Assembly (NCBI RefSeq): GCF_900078315.1
Contig: NZ_FKBS01000014.1
Span: forward strand, 308,802 to 372,801
Length of the DNA: 64,000 nucleotides
Reading direction: 5' to 3'
From: Bordetella ansorpii
GTDB lineage: Bacteria > Pseudomonadota > Gammaproteobacteria > Burkholderiales > Burkholderiaceae_B
Shown: in pieces, positions 9,840 to 18,175 of the stretch
Position numbering within the stretch: the first letter of the stretch is position 1
Layout of the letters: every line of letters begins with the position of its first letter
Position numbers and translations under genes: made by a program
The notes under the pieces: model-generated
What the model was told of the DNA's origin: nothing
What the model saw: only the letters and a program-made list of their open reading frames with translations
The model's database searches: none

Positions 9840-10850
9840 TCATTCGGTCTTGATGCCGGCGGCGGTGATGACCTTGGTCCAGATCTCGCGGTCGTTGCGC
9901 ACTTCGCGGGTGAAGTCGCCCATGCTGTTGCCGCCCGGCAGCAGGCCCATGTCGTTCAGGCGGTTCTGCACGTCTGGCTGCTTGATGATGGCCACGAAGG
10001 CCTGCGACAGCTTCTCGGTGATGGCTGGCGGCGTGCGGCCCGGGGCGAACAGGCCGAACCAGCCATAGGGCTCGAAGGAATGGAAACCCTGGCTGGCCAG
10101 CGTGGGCGCCTGGGGTGCGAGCGGGGATTTGCGTTCGCCGGTCACCGCCAGCACCTTCAGCTTGCCCGAGCCCAGGTGCGCGACGATGGAGCTGGAGTCG
10201 ACGAAGGCCGAATCCAGCTGTCCGCCCAGCAGGTCGGTCACCAGCGGGCTGGCGCCGCGGTAGGGCACGTGGTTGAGGTCCAGTCCCGCCTGCGCATTCA
10301 GCATCGCGGCATGGATGTGGGAGCTGGTGCCCGCGCCATAGTTGCCGATGCTGTAGGTGCGCGGCTTGGCCTTCACCTGGGCGACGAACTCGGCCAGCGT
10401 GTTGGCGGAAGAATTGGCCGGCACCAGCAGCAGATCGGCCGAGCGCGCCACGGCCGTCAACGGGGCGAAGTCCTTGATTGGGTCATAGGGCATCGACGCG
10501 ACCATGGCCGGGCGCTGGATCAGCGCGGTGATGCCCATCAGCAGGGTGTGGCCGTCGGGTTCGGCCTTGGCCACGAAGTCGTTGCCGATGGTGCCGCTGG
10601 CGCCGCTCTTGTTCTCGACGATGACGGTCCGCTTCCAGGCTTCGCCCAGCTTGCCGGCCACCAGGCGCGCCAGGATGTCGGTGCCGCCGCCGGGCGGATA
10701 CGGCACGATCAGGCGGATGGGTTGGCTGGGATAGGCGGATGCCGCGGCGCGGGCGGCGGGGTGCAGCGCGCCCAGCAGGGTGCCGGCGGCCAGTTTCAGC
10801 AGGTCGCGGCGCGACAACGAATGGTGTTGCGGTTGCTTCGGGTGATGCAT
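9840..10850 (-). CDS. Bug-family (TctC) periplasmic receptor with Tat signal
   Basis: Extracytoplasmic solute receptor of the tripartite tricarboxylate type, a family hugely expanded in Bordetella and relatives. 336 residues from ATG 10850, with AGGAG upstream. The signal contains a twin-arginine motif (SRRDLLKLAAG), unusual because most Bug proteins use Sec. The mature domain begins YPSQPIRLIVPYPPGGGTDI, the standard Bug opening, with NKSGASGTIGNDFVA further on. No TctA/TctB membrane subunits are nearby. Its position inside the acyl-CoA catabolic cluster suggests that it senses or captures the carboxylate degraded there. Ligand unknown. Confidence 0.9.
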   Translation of the reverse strand: MHHPKQPQHHSLSRRDLLKLAAGTLLGALHPAARAAASAYPSQPIRLIVPYPPGGGTDILARLVAGKLGEAWKRTVIVENKSGASGTIGNDFVAKAEPDGHTLLMGITALIQRPAMVASMPYDPIKDFAPLTAVARSADLLLVPANSSANTLAEFVAQVKAKPRTYSIGNYGAGTSSHIHAAMLNAQAGLDLNHVPYRGASPLVTDLLGGQLDSAFVDSSSIVAHLGSGKLKVLAVTGERKSPLAPQAPTLASQGFHSFEPYGWFGLFAPGRTPPAITEKLSQAFVAIIKQPDVQNRLNDMGLLPGGNSMGDFTREVRNDREIWTKVITAAGIKTE

Positions 10851-10941
10851 GCTTGTCTCCTGTCGCACAGGTCTTTGCCCGCGCTCTTTGTGGGTCGCAA
10901 TGCTTCGGGAACCGTCCGGCGCGTTCGTGCACCGGCAATCG

Positions 10942-12606
10942 CTATTGTTGCTGGGCCTGTATTTCCCTCCAGAGAATCTTGCCGGTGCTGGACTTGGGCA
11001 GGTGGTCGCGGAACTCGACGTGGCGCGGCACCTTGTAGGCCGCCATGCGTTCGCGGCACCACGCCACCAGGCCGTCGGCATCCAGCTCGCTGTCGGGCTT
11101 GAGCACCAGCACGGCCTTGATCGATTCGCCCTGCCGGTCGTCGGGCACCGAGACGATGCAGGCTTCGGCGATGGCGGGGTGTTCGTAGATCAGGCTTTCC
11201 AGCTCGGCCGGCCAGACCTTGTAGCCGCTGACGTTCACCATGCGCTTGATGCGGTCGCGCATGAAGAAGTAGCCCTCTTCGTCCATGCAGGCCAGGTCGC
11301 CCGTGCGGAAGAAACGCTTGCCGTCGTGCTCGAAGAACGACAGCGCGTTGGCCGCGTCGTCCCGCCAATAGCCCAGCATCAGCTGGGGCGCGGCGGTGAC
11401 CAGTTCGCCGGTCTCGCCCACGGGCAGCTCTTGCAGCGTGCCCGGATCGACGATGCGCGAATCCACGCCGAAGGCGGGAATGCCCAGGCATAGCCGCTTG
11501 CCGCGCGCAGGCGGATTGCAGTGCAGGAACGAGGCTGTCTCGGTCATGCCATAGCCTTCGATGTAGTCCTGGTCGTGGCGCTCTTTCAGCGTGCGCGCCA
11601 CGGCCGGCGGCATGGCCGCGCCGCCGCCGTTCAGCACGGCCAGGCTGGACAGGTCGCGGGTGTGCGCGTCGGGCTGCAGGAAGAAGTCGTTCAGCATGGC
11701 CGGCGGCGCGGCCCAGACGCTGACGCGGTAGCGTTCGATCAGGCGAGCGGCGTTGGCGGCATCCCAGCGTGGCTGCACCACGGTGGTCGCGCCCACGGCG
11801 ATGGGCATCAGCATGGCGTTCTGCATGCCCAGCAGATGGAACATCGGCGCCACGCCCATGATGACGGACTCGGCATGCACGTTGCGCCACAGGCAGGCGC
11901 CCACCGTCGCCGCCAGCAGCGTGCGGTGGGTGTGCATGCAGCCCTTGGGGCGGCCGGTGGTGCCCGACGTGTAGGGCAGCAGGCACAGGTCGTCGGGGCC
12001 GAAGTCGTGCGGCGGGGGCGGCAGGCCCGCACCGATGGCGTCCGACCAATGCGTCAGGCGGGGATGGTCGAGCGCGGCGCGCGGCGCGGCCACCCAGGCC
12101 GGCAGGGCGAGATCGCTGCCGGCATCGATGGCGTCGGAGTAAGTCAGCGCCACGGCATGCGACAGCCGCTCGCGGTCCAGCTCCTGCTGGATCGCGGGAA
12201 GCAGGTCCTGCGCGATCAGCGCGACGCGCGCGCCGCTGTCCTGCACGTAGTGCGCCAGCTCCGGCGGCTTGCTCATGACGTTGACGGGCACGACCACCGC
12301 GCCGCAGCGCACGATGGCATGGAAGGCCACGATCCATTGTGGACAGTTCTGCGCCATCAGCAGCACGCGGTCGCCGCGCAATACCCCCGCCCGCTCGCGC
12401 AGGTATCCGGCCAGCGCATCGGACTGGGCCTGCATCTGTGCGTAGGTCTGCACGCGGTCGAAGAAGACCGTGGCGGCCTTGCCGGGATAGCGTTCGGCCG
12501 CCTGGGCCAGGTTGCGGTCCAGGGTGGTTTCCAGCGCGTGCATCCGGCGCGGCAGGCCACGGGGCCAGGCGCGAACCCACGGGGGATCGGGACGATCGGT
12601 GGACAT
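10942..12606 (-). CDS. AMP-dependent acyl-CoA synthetase
   Basis: Adenylate-forming ligase that activates a carboxylic acid to its CoA thioester, the entry step for the cluster. 554 residues. The phosphate-binding loop is LLPYTSGTTGRPKGC. The adenylation core has YIEGYGMTETASF, and the hinge region is RTGDLACMDEEGYFFMRDR. The catalytic C-terminal lysine lies in PKSSTGKILWREI. ATG 12606 has AGGAG about twelve bases upstream. Similar to medium/long-chain FadD-like ligases, but the chain-length pocket cannot be judged by eye. Ninety bases separate it from the Bug gene downstream. Confidence 0.9.
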   Translation of the reverse strand: MSTDRPDPPWVRAWPRGLPRRMHALETTLDRNLAQAAERYPGKAATVFFDRVQTYAQMQAQSDALAGYLRERAGVLRGDRVLLMAQNCPQWIVAFHAIVRCGAVVVPVNVMSKPPELAHYVQDSGARVALIAQDLLPAIQQELDRERLSHAVALTYSDAIDAGSDLALPAWVAAPRAALDHPRLTHWSDAIGAGLPPPPHDFGPDDLCLLPYTSGTTGRPKGCMHTHRTLLAATVGACLWRNVHAESVIMGVAPMFHLLGMQNAMLMPIAVGATTVVQPRWDAANAARLIERYRVSVWAAPPAMLNDFFLQPDAHTRDLSSLAVLNGGGAAMPPAVARTLKERHDQDYIEGYGMTETASFLHCNPPARGKRLCLGIPAFGVDSRIVDPGTLQELPVGETGELVTAAPQLMLGYWRDDAANALSFFEHDGKRFFRTGDLACMDEEGYFFMRDRIKRMVNVSGYKVWPAELESLIYEHPAIAEACIVSVPDDRQGESIKAVLVLKPDSELDADGLVAWCRERMAAYKVPRHVEFRDHLPKSSTGKILWREIQAQQQ

Positions 12607-12690
12607 CTTGTCTTGTCTCCTGCTCGGGGCCCGCGTCTGCGCGCGTGTCGGCCTGTGTTCGGCGGCGGCCCGCAGGCCTGCCAGGTCTCG

Positions 12691-13854
12691 TCAAGCCGGC
12701 GTCAGGCCGCGCGCGATGATCTCCTTCATCACTTCGTTGGCGCCGCCGTAGATGCGCCCGACACGGGCATCGGCAAACATGCGCGCGATGGGATAGTCAT
12801 TGATGTAGCCGTAGCCGCCGTGCAGCTGCAGGCATTCGTCGACCACGCGGCACAGCATGTCGGTGGTCCACCATTTGGCCATCGCGGCGGTGGGCACGTC
12901 CAGTTCGTTGCGCAACAGGCGGCCGATGCAGTCGTCGACGAAGCTGCGGGCCAATGTGGCATGCGTCTGGCATTCGGCCAGCTTGAAGCGCGTATTCTGC
13001 ATCGCCATCAGCGGCGCGCCGAATACCTGGCGTTCGTTCACGTAGGCCAGCGTGTCGTCGACGGCGCGCTGCATCGTGGCCGCGGCGCCCACCGCGATCA
13101 GCAGGCGCTCGCGCGGCAGTTGTTGCATCAGCTGCGAGAAGCCGCGGCCTTCCTGCGCGCCCAGCAGGTTCTCCACGGGCACGCGCACGTCGTCGAAGAA
13201 CAGCTCGACGGTGTCCTGGCCATGCTGCCCGATCTTGTCCAGCGGCTTGCCACGCGTGAAGCCGGGCAGGTCGCGCACGTCGATGGCCAGCAGCGACACG
13301 CCGCGAGCGGTGGCCTGCGGATCGGTCTTCACCGCCGTCAGCACCAGGTCGGCATTCAGGCCGTTGGTGATGAAGGTCTTGGCGCCACGGACGATGTAGT
13401 GATCGCCCTCTCGCAGGGCCGTGGTCTTGATGCGCTGCAGGTCGGTGCCGGCGCCGGGCTCGGTCATGGCGATGGCGGCCACGATGTCGCCCGAGGCCAG
13501 GCCAGGCAGCCAGCGATCTTTCTGCGAGGCCGAGGCATAGTCCAGCAGATAGTGCGCCACGATGCCGCTATGCACGTTCAGGCTGAAGCTGTTGACCAGG
13601 GCGCGCTGCTGTTCTTCGCAGATCACGGCCTGGTGCAGGAAGTGTCCGCCGCTGCCGCCGTATTCCTCGGGAATGCCCGCGCCCAGCAGGCCGATGGCGC
13701 CCGCGCGCCGCCAGATGTCGCGGTCGGCGTGGCGCTGCGCCATCCAGGCCTGCTGGCGCGGCACGCATTCGGTCTCGAAAAAGCGCCGGGCCGTGTCGCG
13801 CAGCAGGCTCAGTTCTTCGTTCATCCAGGGGCGGGGCGGCGTGTGGATCGGCAT
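12691..13854 (-). CDS. Acyl-CoA dehydrogenase
   Basis: FAD flavoenzyme that introduces the alpha-beta double bond in acyl-CoA. 387 residues from ATG 13854, with GAGGAG upstream; the open frame runs on upstream antisense to the SDR. The FAD segment AAIAMTEPGAGTDLQRIKTT and the C-terminal LHGGYGYINDYPIARMFADA are canonical. Next comes RIYGGANEVMK. Where medium-chain enzymes carry the catalytic Glu (YEG), this protein has Gly, so the base probably sits at the alternative position used by long-chain and isovaleryl enzymes. That would fit branched or long substrates, but this is inference. Confidence 0.9.
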   Translation of the reverse strand: MPIHTPPRPWMNEELSLLRDTARRFFETECVPRQQAWMAQRHADRDIWRRAGAIGLLGAGIPEEYGGSGGHFLHQAVICEEQQRALVNSFSLNVHSGIVAHYLLDYASASQKDRWLPGLASGDIVAAIAMTEPGAGTDLQRIKTTALREGDHYIVRGAKTFITNGLNADLVLTAVKTDPQATARGVSLLAIDVRDLPGFTRGKPLDKIGQHGQDTVELFFDDVRVPVENLLGAQEGRGFSQLMQQLPRERLLIAVGAAATMQRAVDDTLAYVNERQVFGAPLMAMQNTRFKLAECQTHATLARSFVDDCIGRLLRNELDVPTAAMAKWWTTDMLCRVVDECLQLHGGYGYINDYPIARMFADARVGRIYGGANEVMKEIIARGLTPA

Positions 13855-13871
13855 GTCGCGCTCCTCGGGCT

Positions 13872-14696
13872 CTAGGGCCGGCCGCCGCCGCACACCAGCA
13901 CCTGGCCGCTGATGTAGTCGGATTCGGGAATGCAGAAGAGGTAGACCGCGCCGGCGGCTTCTTCCGGCGTGCCGCCGCGGCCCAGCGGAATCATCGTCTC
14001 GGCGTTCTTCAGGATCTGCGGGCTCACCCCGACCTTGATCTGCCTGCCTTCGATGTCGATGCTGGCGTCGGCCGAGGCATCGGCTTCCGTCAGGCGGGTC
14101 TTTATCAGGCCGAAGGCCACGCTGTTCACGTTGACGTTGTAGCGGCCCCATTCCTTGGCCATGGCCTTGGTCAGGCCGTTGATGCCCGCCTTGGCGGCGG
14201 CGTAGTTGGCCTGGCCCGCGTTGCCGTACACGCCCGAGGTCGACGAGATGTTCACCACCTTGCGATGCACGGGCCTGCCCGCCTGGATCTCCTGCTTGGC
14301 CGACTCGCGGATGAACTCGGCCGCGGCGCGCAGGATGCGGAAAGGGGCCGTCAGGTGTACGGCCAGCATCTCTTCCCACTGCTCGTCGCTCATTTTCTGG
14401 ATGACGTTGTCCCAGGTGTAGCCTGCGTTGTTCACGATGATGTCCAGGCCGCCGAACCCGGATATGGCGGTGTCGACGAAGCGCGCCGCGAAGTCGGCCT
14501 GGGTGACGCTGCCCGTGCAGTGCGTGGCTTGTCCGCCGGCGGCCAGGATGGCTTCGACGGTCTGCCTGGCAGGGGCCTCGTCCAGGTCGTTGACGACCAC
14601 GCGCGCGCCCGCGCCGGCCAGTTTCAGCGCGATGGCGCGCCCGATGCCACGGCCCGAGCCGGAGACCAGCGCCACTTTGTCTTGCAGGGATTTCAT
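13872..14696 (-). CDS. SDR-family 3-hydroxyacyl-CoA dehydrogenase-like protein
   Basis: Classical short-chain dehydrogenase, likely the 3-hydroxyacyl-CoA oxidising step. 274 residues from ATG 14696, with a strong AGGAGG upstream. Cofactor motif VSGSGRGIGRAIALKLA and NNAGYTWDN are present. The Ser of NISSTSGVYG and the YAAAK catalytic pair are both intact, unlike the other SDR at 9016. It resembles the SDR domain of peroxisomal multifunctional enzyme 2 as well as FabG; alignment by eye does not separate them. Spacing to the acyl-CoA dehydrogenase gene is 17 bases. Confidence 0.85.
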   Translation of the reverse strand: MKSLQDKVALVSGSGRGIGRAIALKLAGAGARVVVNDLDEAPARQTVEAILAAGGQATHCTGSVTQADFAARFVDTAISGFGGLDIIVNNAGYTWDNVIQKMSDEQWEEMLAVHLTAPFRILRAAAEFIRESAKQEIQAGRPVHRKVVNISSTSGVYGNAGQANYAAAKAGINGLTKAMAKEWGRYNVNVNSVAFGLIKTRLTEADASADASIDIEGRQIKVGVSPQILKNAETMIPLGRGGTPEEAAGAVYLFCIPESDYISGQVLVCGGGRP

Positions 14697-14715
14697 CGTC
14701 TTCCTCCTTGATGCG

Positions 14716-15135
14716 TCAGGGCAGGGCAACCACGGCCTCGCCTTGCAGCGTGGTCTGGCCGTTCTGGTCGGCCACGGACAGCGCGAGCCGCACGCGCCGT
14801 TCTCCCTCTGCCTCGAATTTTTCGGTGATGGTGCCGCGGCAGGCCAGCCGCGCGCCGATCGGGGTCAGCGCCACGAAGCGCACGCGCAAGGTGCGCAGGG
14901 CTTCCTGCGGCACCCAGCCGGTCAGCAGCCGGCCCAGGTACGCCATGCTCAGCATGCCGTGCGCGAACACGTCGGGCTGGCCGGCCGCGCGCGCGAAATC
15001 ACTGTCCACGTGGATGGGGTTGTGGTCCCCGGACGCGCCGCAGTACAGGGCCAGCGTCAGGCGCGAGAGGGGAGGCGGATCGATGCCGGGCAGGGCGTCG
15101 CCGGGTTGCACGCTGTCGAAACGGATCGGGGTCAT
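14716..15135 (-). CDS. MaoC-type (R)-hydratase subunit
   Basis: Hot-dog-fold enoyl-CoA hydratase 2. 139 residues. The hydratase-2 motif is clear in YCGASGDHNPIHVDSDFA, with the catalytic Asp and His. FAHGMLSMAYLGRLL follows, as in MaoC proteins. At 139 residues it has only one hot-dog, and the neighbouring 151-residue protein supplies the other. Together they look like the heteromeric hydratases known from mycobacterial HadAB and steroid-degrading bacteria. ATG 15135 is used; the ribosome site is weak. Confidence 0.85.
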   Translation of the reverse strand: MTPIRFDSVQPGDALPGIDPPPLSRLTLALYCGASGDHNPIHVDSDFARAAGQPDVFAHGMLSMAYLGRLLTGWVPQEALRTLRVRFVALTPIGARLACRGTITEKFEAEGERRVRLALSVADQNGQTTLQGEAVVALP

Positions 15136-15184
15136 GGCATGCGCCTGCTGCAGGAATGTCGCGGTGGGAGCCCGGTGCGGTCCG

Positions 15185-15640
15185 TCATGGCTTTGCCGCG
15201 GCATGCTGCACGACCGTCGTGGTGCCCAGCTCGGCGATGGCCGTTCCCGTCTGGTTGCTGACCCGTGTGCGGCGCACCACGAATTCCAGCGCGCCGTTCT
15301 TCCTGTCGTAGATGTCTTCGATGCGTTGCTCGAAGCGCAGGGTGTCGCCCGCGAAGGCCGGCGCCTGATACCTGAAGCGTTGCTCGCCGTGCAGCAGGCT
15401 GCGGTAGTCCAGGCCCAGCAGGTTGCGGATGGCGGCGGGGTCGGGCGCTTCCATCTCCAGGCAGAACAGGAACGTCGGCGGCACCAGCAGTCCGGGATAG
15501 CCGTGTGCGCGGGCCACGGCGGCATCCGTATAGACGGGATCGGTCTGCCCCGTCGCCTTGGCGAAGAAGCGCAGGCGGCCCGCCTCGATGTCTACGGCAA
15601 AGGGTGCGAACACATGGCCGATGTGGCGGCGGTCGATCAT
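15185..15640 (-). CDS. MaoC N-terminal-type dehydratase subunit
   Basis: Single hot-dog protein of the FAS1-like dehydratase (MaoC_dehydrat_N) type. 151 residues from ATG 15640, with a GAGG ribosome site overlapping the thiolase stop. It has KATGQTDPVYTDAAVARAHG and LLVPPTFLFCLEME, typical of the non-catalytic or regulatory hot-dog that pairs with a catalytic MaoC subunit. The canonical hydratase-2 Asp/His motif is not evident here, so it likely contributes substrate binding to the 14716-15135 product. It lies between the thiolase and the MaoC gene in the same operon. Confidence 0.82.
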   Translation of the reverse strand: MIDRRHIGHVFAPFAVDIEAGRLRFFAKATGQTDPVYTDAAVARAHGYPGLLVPPTFLFCLEMEAPDPAAIRNLLGLDYRSLLHGEQRFRYQAPAFAGDTLRFEQRIEDIYDRKNGALEFVVRRTRVSNQTGTAIAELGTTTVVQHAAAKP

Positions 15641-15651
15641 CGCCCGCTGCC

Positions 15652-16836
15652 TCAGGCCGCCTGGTACAGCGTGACCACGCAGGCGCCGCCCAGCCCCAGG
15701 TTGTGCTGCAGCGCCAGCCGGGCATCCGGCACCTGCCGCTGGTCGGCCTGGCCGCGCAATTGCCACGTCAGTTCCGCGCATTGCGCCAGCCCGGTGGCGC
15801 CCAGCGGATGACCCTTCGACAGCAGCCCGCCCGAGGGATTGGTCACCACGCGGCCGCCATGGGTGTTGTCGCCGTCCAGAATGAACTTCTCGGCCGTGCC
15901 TTCAGGCGTCAGGCCCAGGCCTTCGTAGGTGATCAGCTCGTTGGCGGTGAAGCAGTCGTGCAGTTCGACCACGTCGATGTCCTCGGGACCGATGCCCGCC
16001 GCCTCGTAGACCTGCTGCGCGGCGGCACGGGTCATGTCGTAGCCCACCAGCTTGCGCATGTCGTGTTCGTCGAAAGTACTGCCGGTGTCGGTCGTCATGG
16101 CCTGCGCGGCGATCCGCACCTTGGGGGCGAGTCCGTGGCGGCGGGCGAAGTCTTCCGAGCACAGGATGGCCGCCGCCGCGCCGCAGGTGGGCGGGCAGCA
16201 TTGCAGCCGGGTCAGTGGCGCGAAGACGGTGGGCGCGGCCATCACTTCCTCCAGCGTCACCGTGTCGCGGAACACCGCCATGGGATTGCGCGCCGCATGC
16301 TGGCGCGCCTTCACCGAGATGCGCGCGAAGGTCTCGGGCGCGATGCCGTACTCGTTCATGTACGCGCGGCCCGCGCCGCCGAAGAACTGCGCCGCGCGCG
16401 GGGCCGCCTCGTCGTAGCCCTGCACGGCGGTCATGGTTTCGGCAAAGCGCGTCATGGGGGAGGGGCGGTCGTCGTACGCGCCTTTCAGCGCGCCCGGCAC
16501 CATCTGTTCGAAGCCCAGTGCGATGGCGCACTCCACCGCGCCGCTTTCGATCGCCTGGCGGGCCAGGAACAGTGCGCTCGATCCGCTGGAGCAATTGTTG
16601 TTCAGGTTGAAGACCGGGATGCCCGTCAGGCCGACCCGGTAGATCGCCGCCTGCCCCGCGGTGGAGTCGCCGTAGACATAACTGACGTATGCCTGCTGCA
16701 CCGCGTCGTACGGCACGCCGGCATCTTCGAGCGCCAGTTTGGCCGCGCGTTCGCCCATCAGCATGTAGGGATCGCTCTTGCCGGGCTTGGTGAAGGGAAT
16801 CATGCCGACGCCGGCAACGAAGACTGTGCGGTGCAT
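15652..16836 (-). CDS. SCP2-type thiolase (acetyl-CoA acyltransferase)
   Basis: Predicted to cleave 3-ketoacyl-CoA. 394 residues from ATG 16836, with AGGAGG upstream. The nucleophilic Cys is C82 in FNLNNNCSSGSSALF. The second active-site segment is ELHDCFTANEL, and the C-terminal one is GGLLSKGHPLGATG. This layout (NxCxSG, HDCF, GHPxGATG) is that of sterol carrier protein X thiolases, which act on branched chains and sterol side chains, and not FadA. First enzyme gene of the minus-strand run of seven. Firm at family level; the substrate is inferred. Confidence 0.9.
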   Translation of the reverse strand: MHRTVFVAGVGMIPFTKPGKSDPYMLMGERAAKLALEDAGVPYDAVQQAYVSYVYGDSTAGQAAIYRVGLTGIPVFNLNNNCSSGSSALFLARQAIESGAVECAIALGFEQMVPGALKGAYDDRPSPMTRFAETMTAVQGYDEAAPRAAQFFGGAGRAYMNEYGIAPETFARISVKARQHAARNPMAVFRDTVTLEEVMAAPTVFAPLTRLQCCPPTCGAAAAILCSEDFARRHGLAPKVRIAAQAMTTDTGSTFDEHDMRKLVGYDMTRAAAQQVYEAAGIGPEDIDVVELHDCFTANELITYEGLGLTPEGTAEKFILDGDNTHGGRVVTNPSGGLLSKGHPLGATGLAQCAELTWQLRGQADQRQVPDARLALQHNLGLGGACVVTLYQAA

Positions 16837-16947
16837 CCGGGCCTCCTGGATGGACGGTAGGGGAGTGCCATCCAGTGTGCGGCCGCGTTGCCGCCGCGCC
16901 AATGGCCGAACCGGCGCGAGTCATTGGCAGAAAGTGACACCCAGGCC

Positions 16948-17976
16948 CTATTCCCGAGGACGATGCAGCCGTGTCTGCCGATACTCGCCGGGCGCAATAC
17001 CCGTCCAGTGCTTGAAGGCGCGATGAAACGTACTGGCCTCGGAAAAGCCCAGCAACGCGGCGATCTCGGGCAACGACAGCTCGGGCCGCGCCAGGTACTC
17101 CACCGCCACGTCGCGGCGCAGGTCGTCCTTGATGGCGCGAAAACCCTGGCCTTCCAGCCGCAGGCGGCGCCGCAGCGTCTGCGGCGTCATGGCCAGTTGC
17201 CGGCCGATATCGGTAAGCGAGGGGGGCGTGGTGTCCAGGTGGCGGCGCAGGATGCGGCGGATGCGTTCGGTCACGCTGGTCTGGTCGCGGTGCTTCACCA
17301 GCAGATTGGCCGGCGCCTGGCGCAGGAACTGTTCCAGGCTCTGTTCGTTCTGCACCACCGGCAGTTCCAGCCAACGCGCCTCGAAGCGCCAGCCGCAGAG
17401 AGTGCCGTAGTGCAGCGGCGCCTGGAACAGTACCCCCGCATCGGTGCTGCGGCCTATGGCCGATTGCGGATAATCGACGGCCAGCAGTGGCAGCCGGCGT
17501 GCGACCAGCCAGCAGGCCAGGCCATACGCCAGGAAGCTGAACGAGCGTTCGGCATAGGCCAGGCTGGCATCGCGGCTGGCGTGCGGCGCCAGGCAGAAGC
17601 GGGCCTCGCCTTGCGTCACGCGCAGATGCGGCGAGAAGTCGCGCAGCAGCAGCCGGTAATAGCGCAGCCCGGCGCGCAGCGCCTCTCCCAGCGTGCGGCA
17701 GCCGATCACGATACGGCAGCCCATCTCGAAGCTGCCCAGAGGAAGGGGATGTGGACACAGGCCCCACAGCTCGTCGCGCAGCCGGTAGCGCAGCAACGAG
17801 ATCAGGGCGGCGCATTGCGCCTGGGTCACGCGGGATTTGGGTGAGGCCAGCAGAGACGGCGGGATGCCCGCCCGCCGCAGCAGGTCGTTGATGTCGAGCT
17901 CGCGCCGGCGCGCGCCCAGCAGCATCTGCTCGATCTGTTCGATGGCGACGGTATGGTGGGTCACGCTCGTCATCAT
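16948..17976 (-). CDS. AraC-family regulator (ArgR-like N-terminal domain)
   Basis: Likely local regulator of the acyl-CoA cluster. About 342 residues from ATG 17976 (ATG 17973 and a TTG at 18021 are alternatives; no ribosome site decides). The N-terminal two thirds resemble the Arabinose_bd-type sensor of OruR/OxoR-like AraC proteins (GSFEMGCRIVIGCRTLGEAL). The C-terminal pair of helix-turn-helices contains TDIGRQLAMTPQTLRRRLRL and LPEIAALLGFSEASTFHRAF followed by KHWTG. It is transcribed in the same direction as the thiolase operon, 111 bases upstream of it, so it may regulate it in cis. Confidence 0.88.
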   Translation of the reverse strand: MMTSVTHHTVAIEQIEQMLLGARRRELDINDLLRRAGIPPSLLASPKSRVTQAQCAALISLLRYRLRDELWGLCPHPLPLGSFEMGCRIVIGCRTLGEALRAGLRYYRLLLRDFSPHLRVTQGEARFCLAPHASRDASLAYAERSFSFLAYGLACWLVARRLPLLAVDYPQSAIGRSTDAGVLFQAPLHYGTLCGWRFEARWLELPVVQNEQSLEQFLRQAPANLLVKHRDQTSVTERIRRILRRHLDTTPPSLTDIGRQLAMTPQTLRRRLRLEGQGFRAIKDDLRRDVAVEYLARPELSLPEIAALLGFSEASTFHRAFKHWTGIAPGEYRQTRLHRPRE

Positions 17977-18175
17977 GCACGCTTGGGCTGGGCGGTGCCC
18001 GACAGGAGGGCTCACGGGCAAGTGCTGGGCATTGTATGACGCATGCCTCAGAGCCGATCGTGCCGGACAGCAGCCTTGCCCGGCGGCCCGGATGCCGTGA
18101 TCGGCAACGCATGCTGGCCGGTGCCGCGCAGGTGGCCGGCCCGGGCCGCGCGCGGGCGCATGGCGTCGACGAGGA

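Noticed and set aside
11521-13875. 784-residue plus-strand frame through the acyl-CoA cluster
   Set aside because: Antisense to the ligase and the acyl-CoA dehydrogenase, both of which have clear motifs and ribosome sites.
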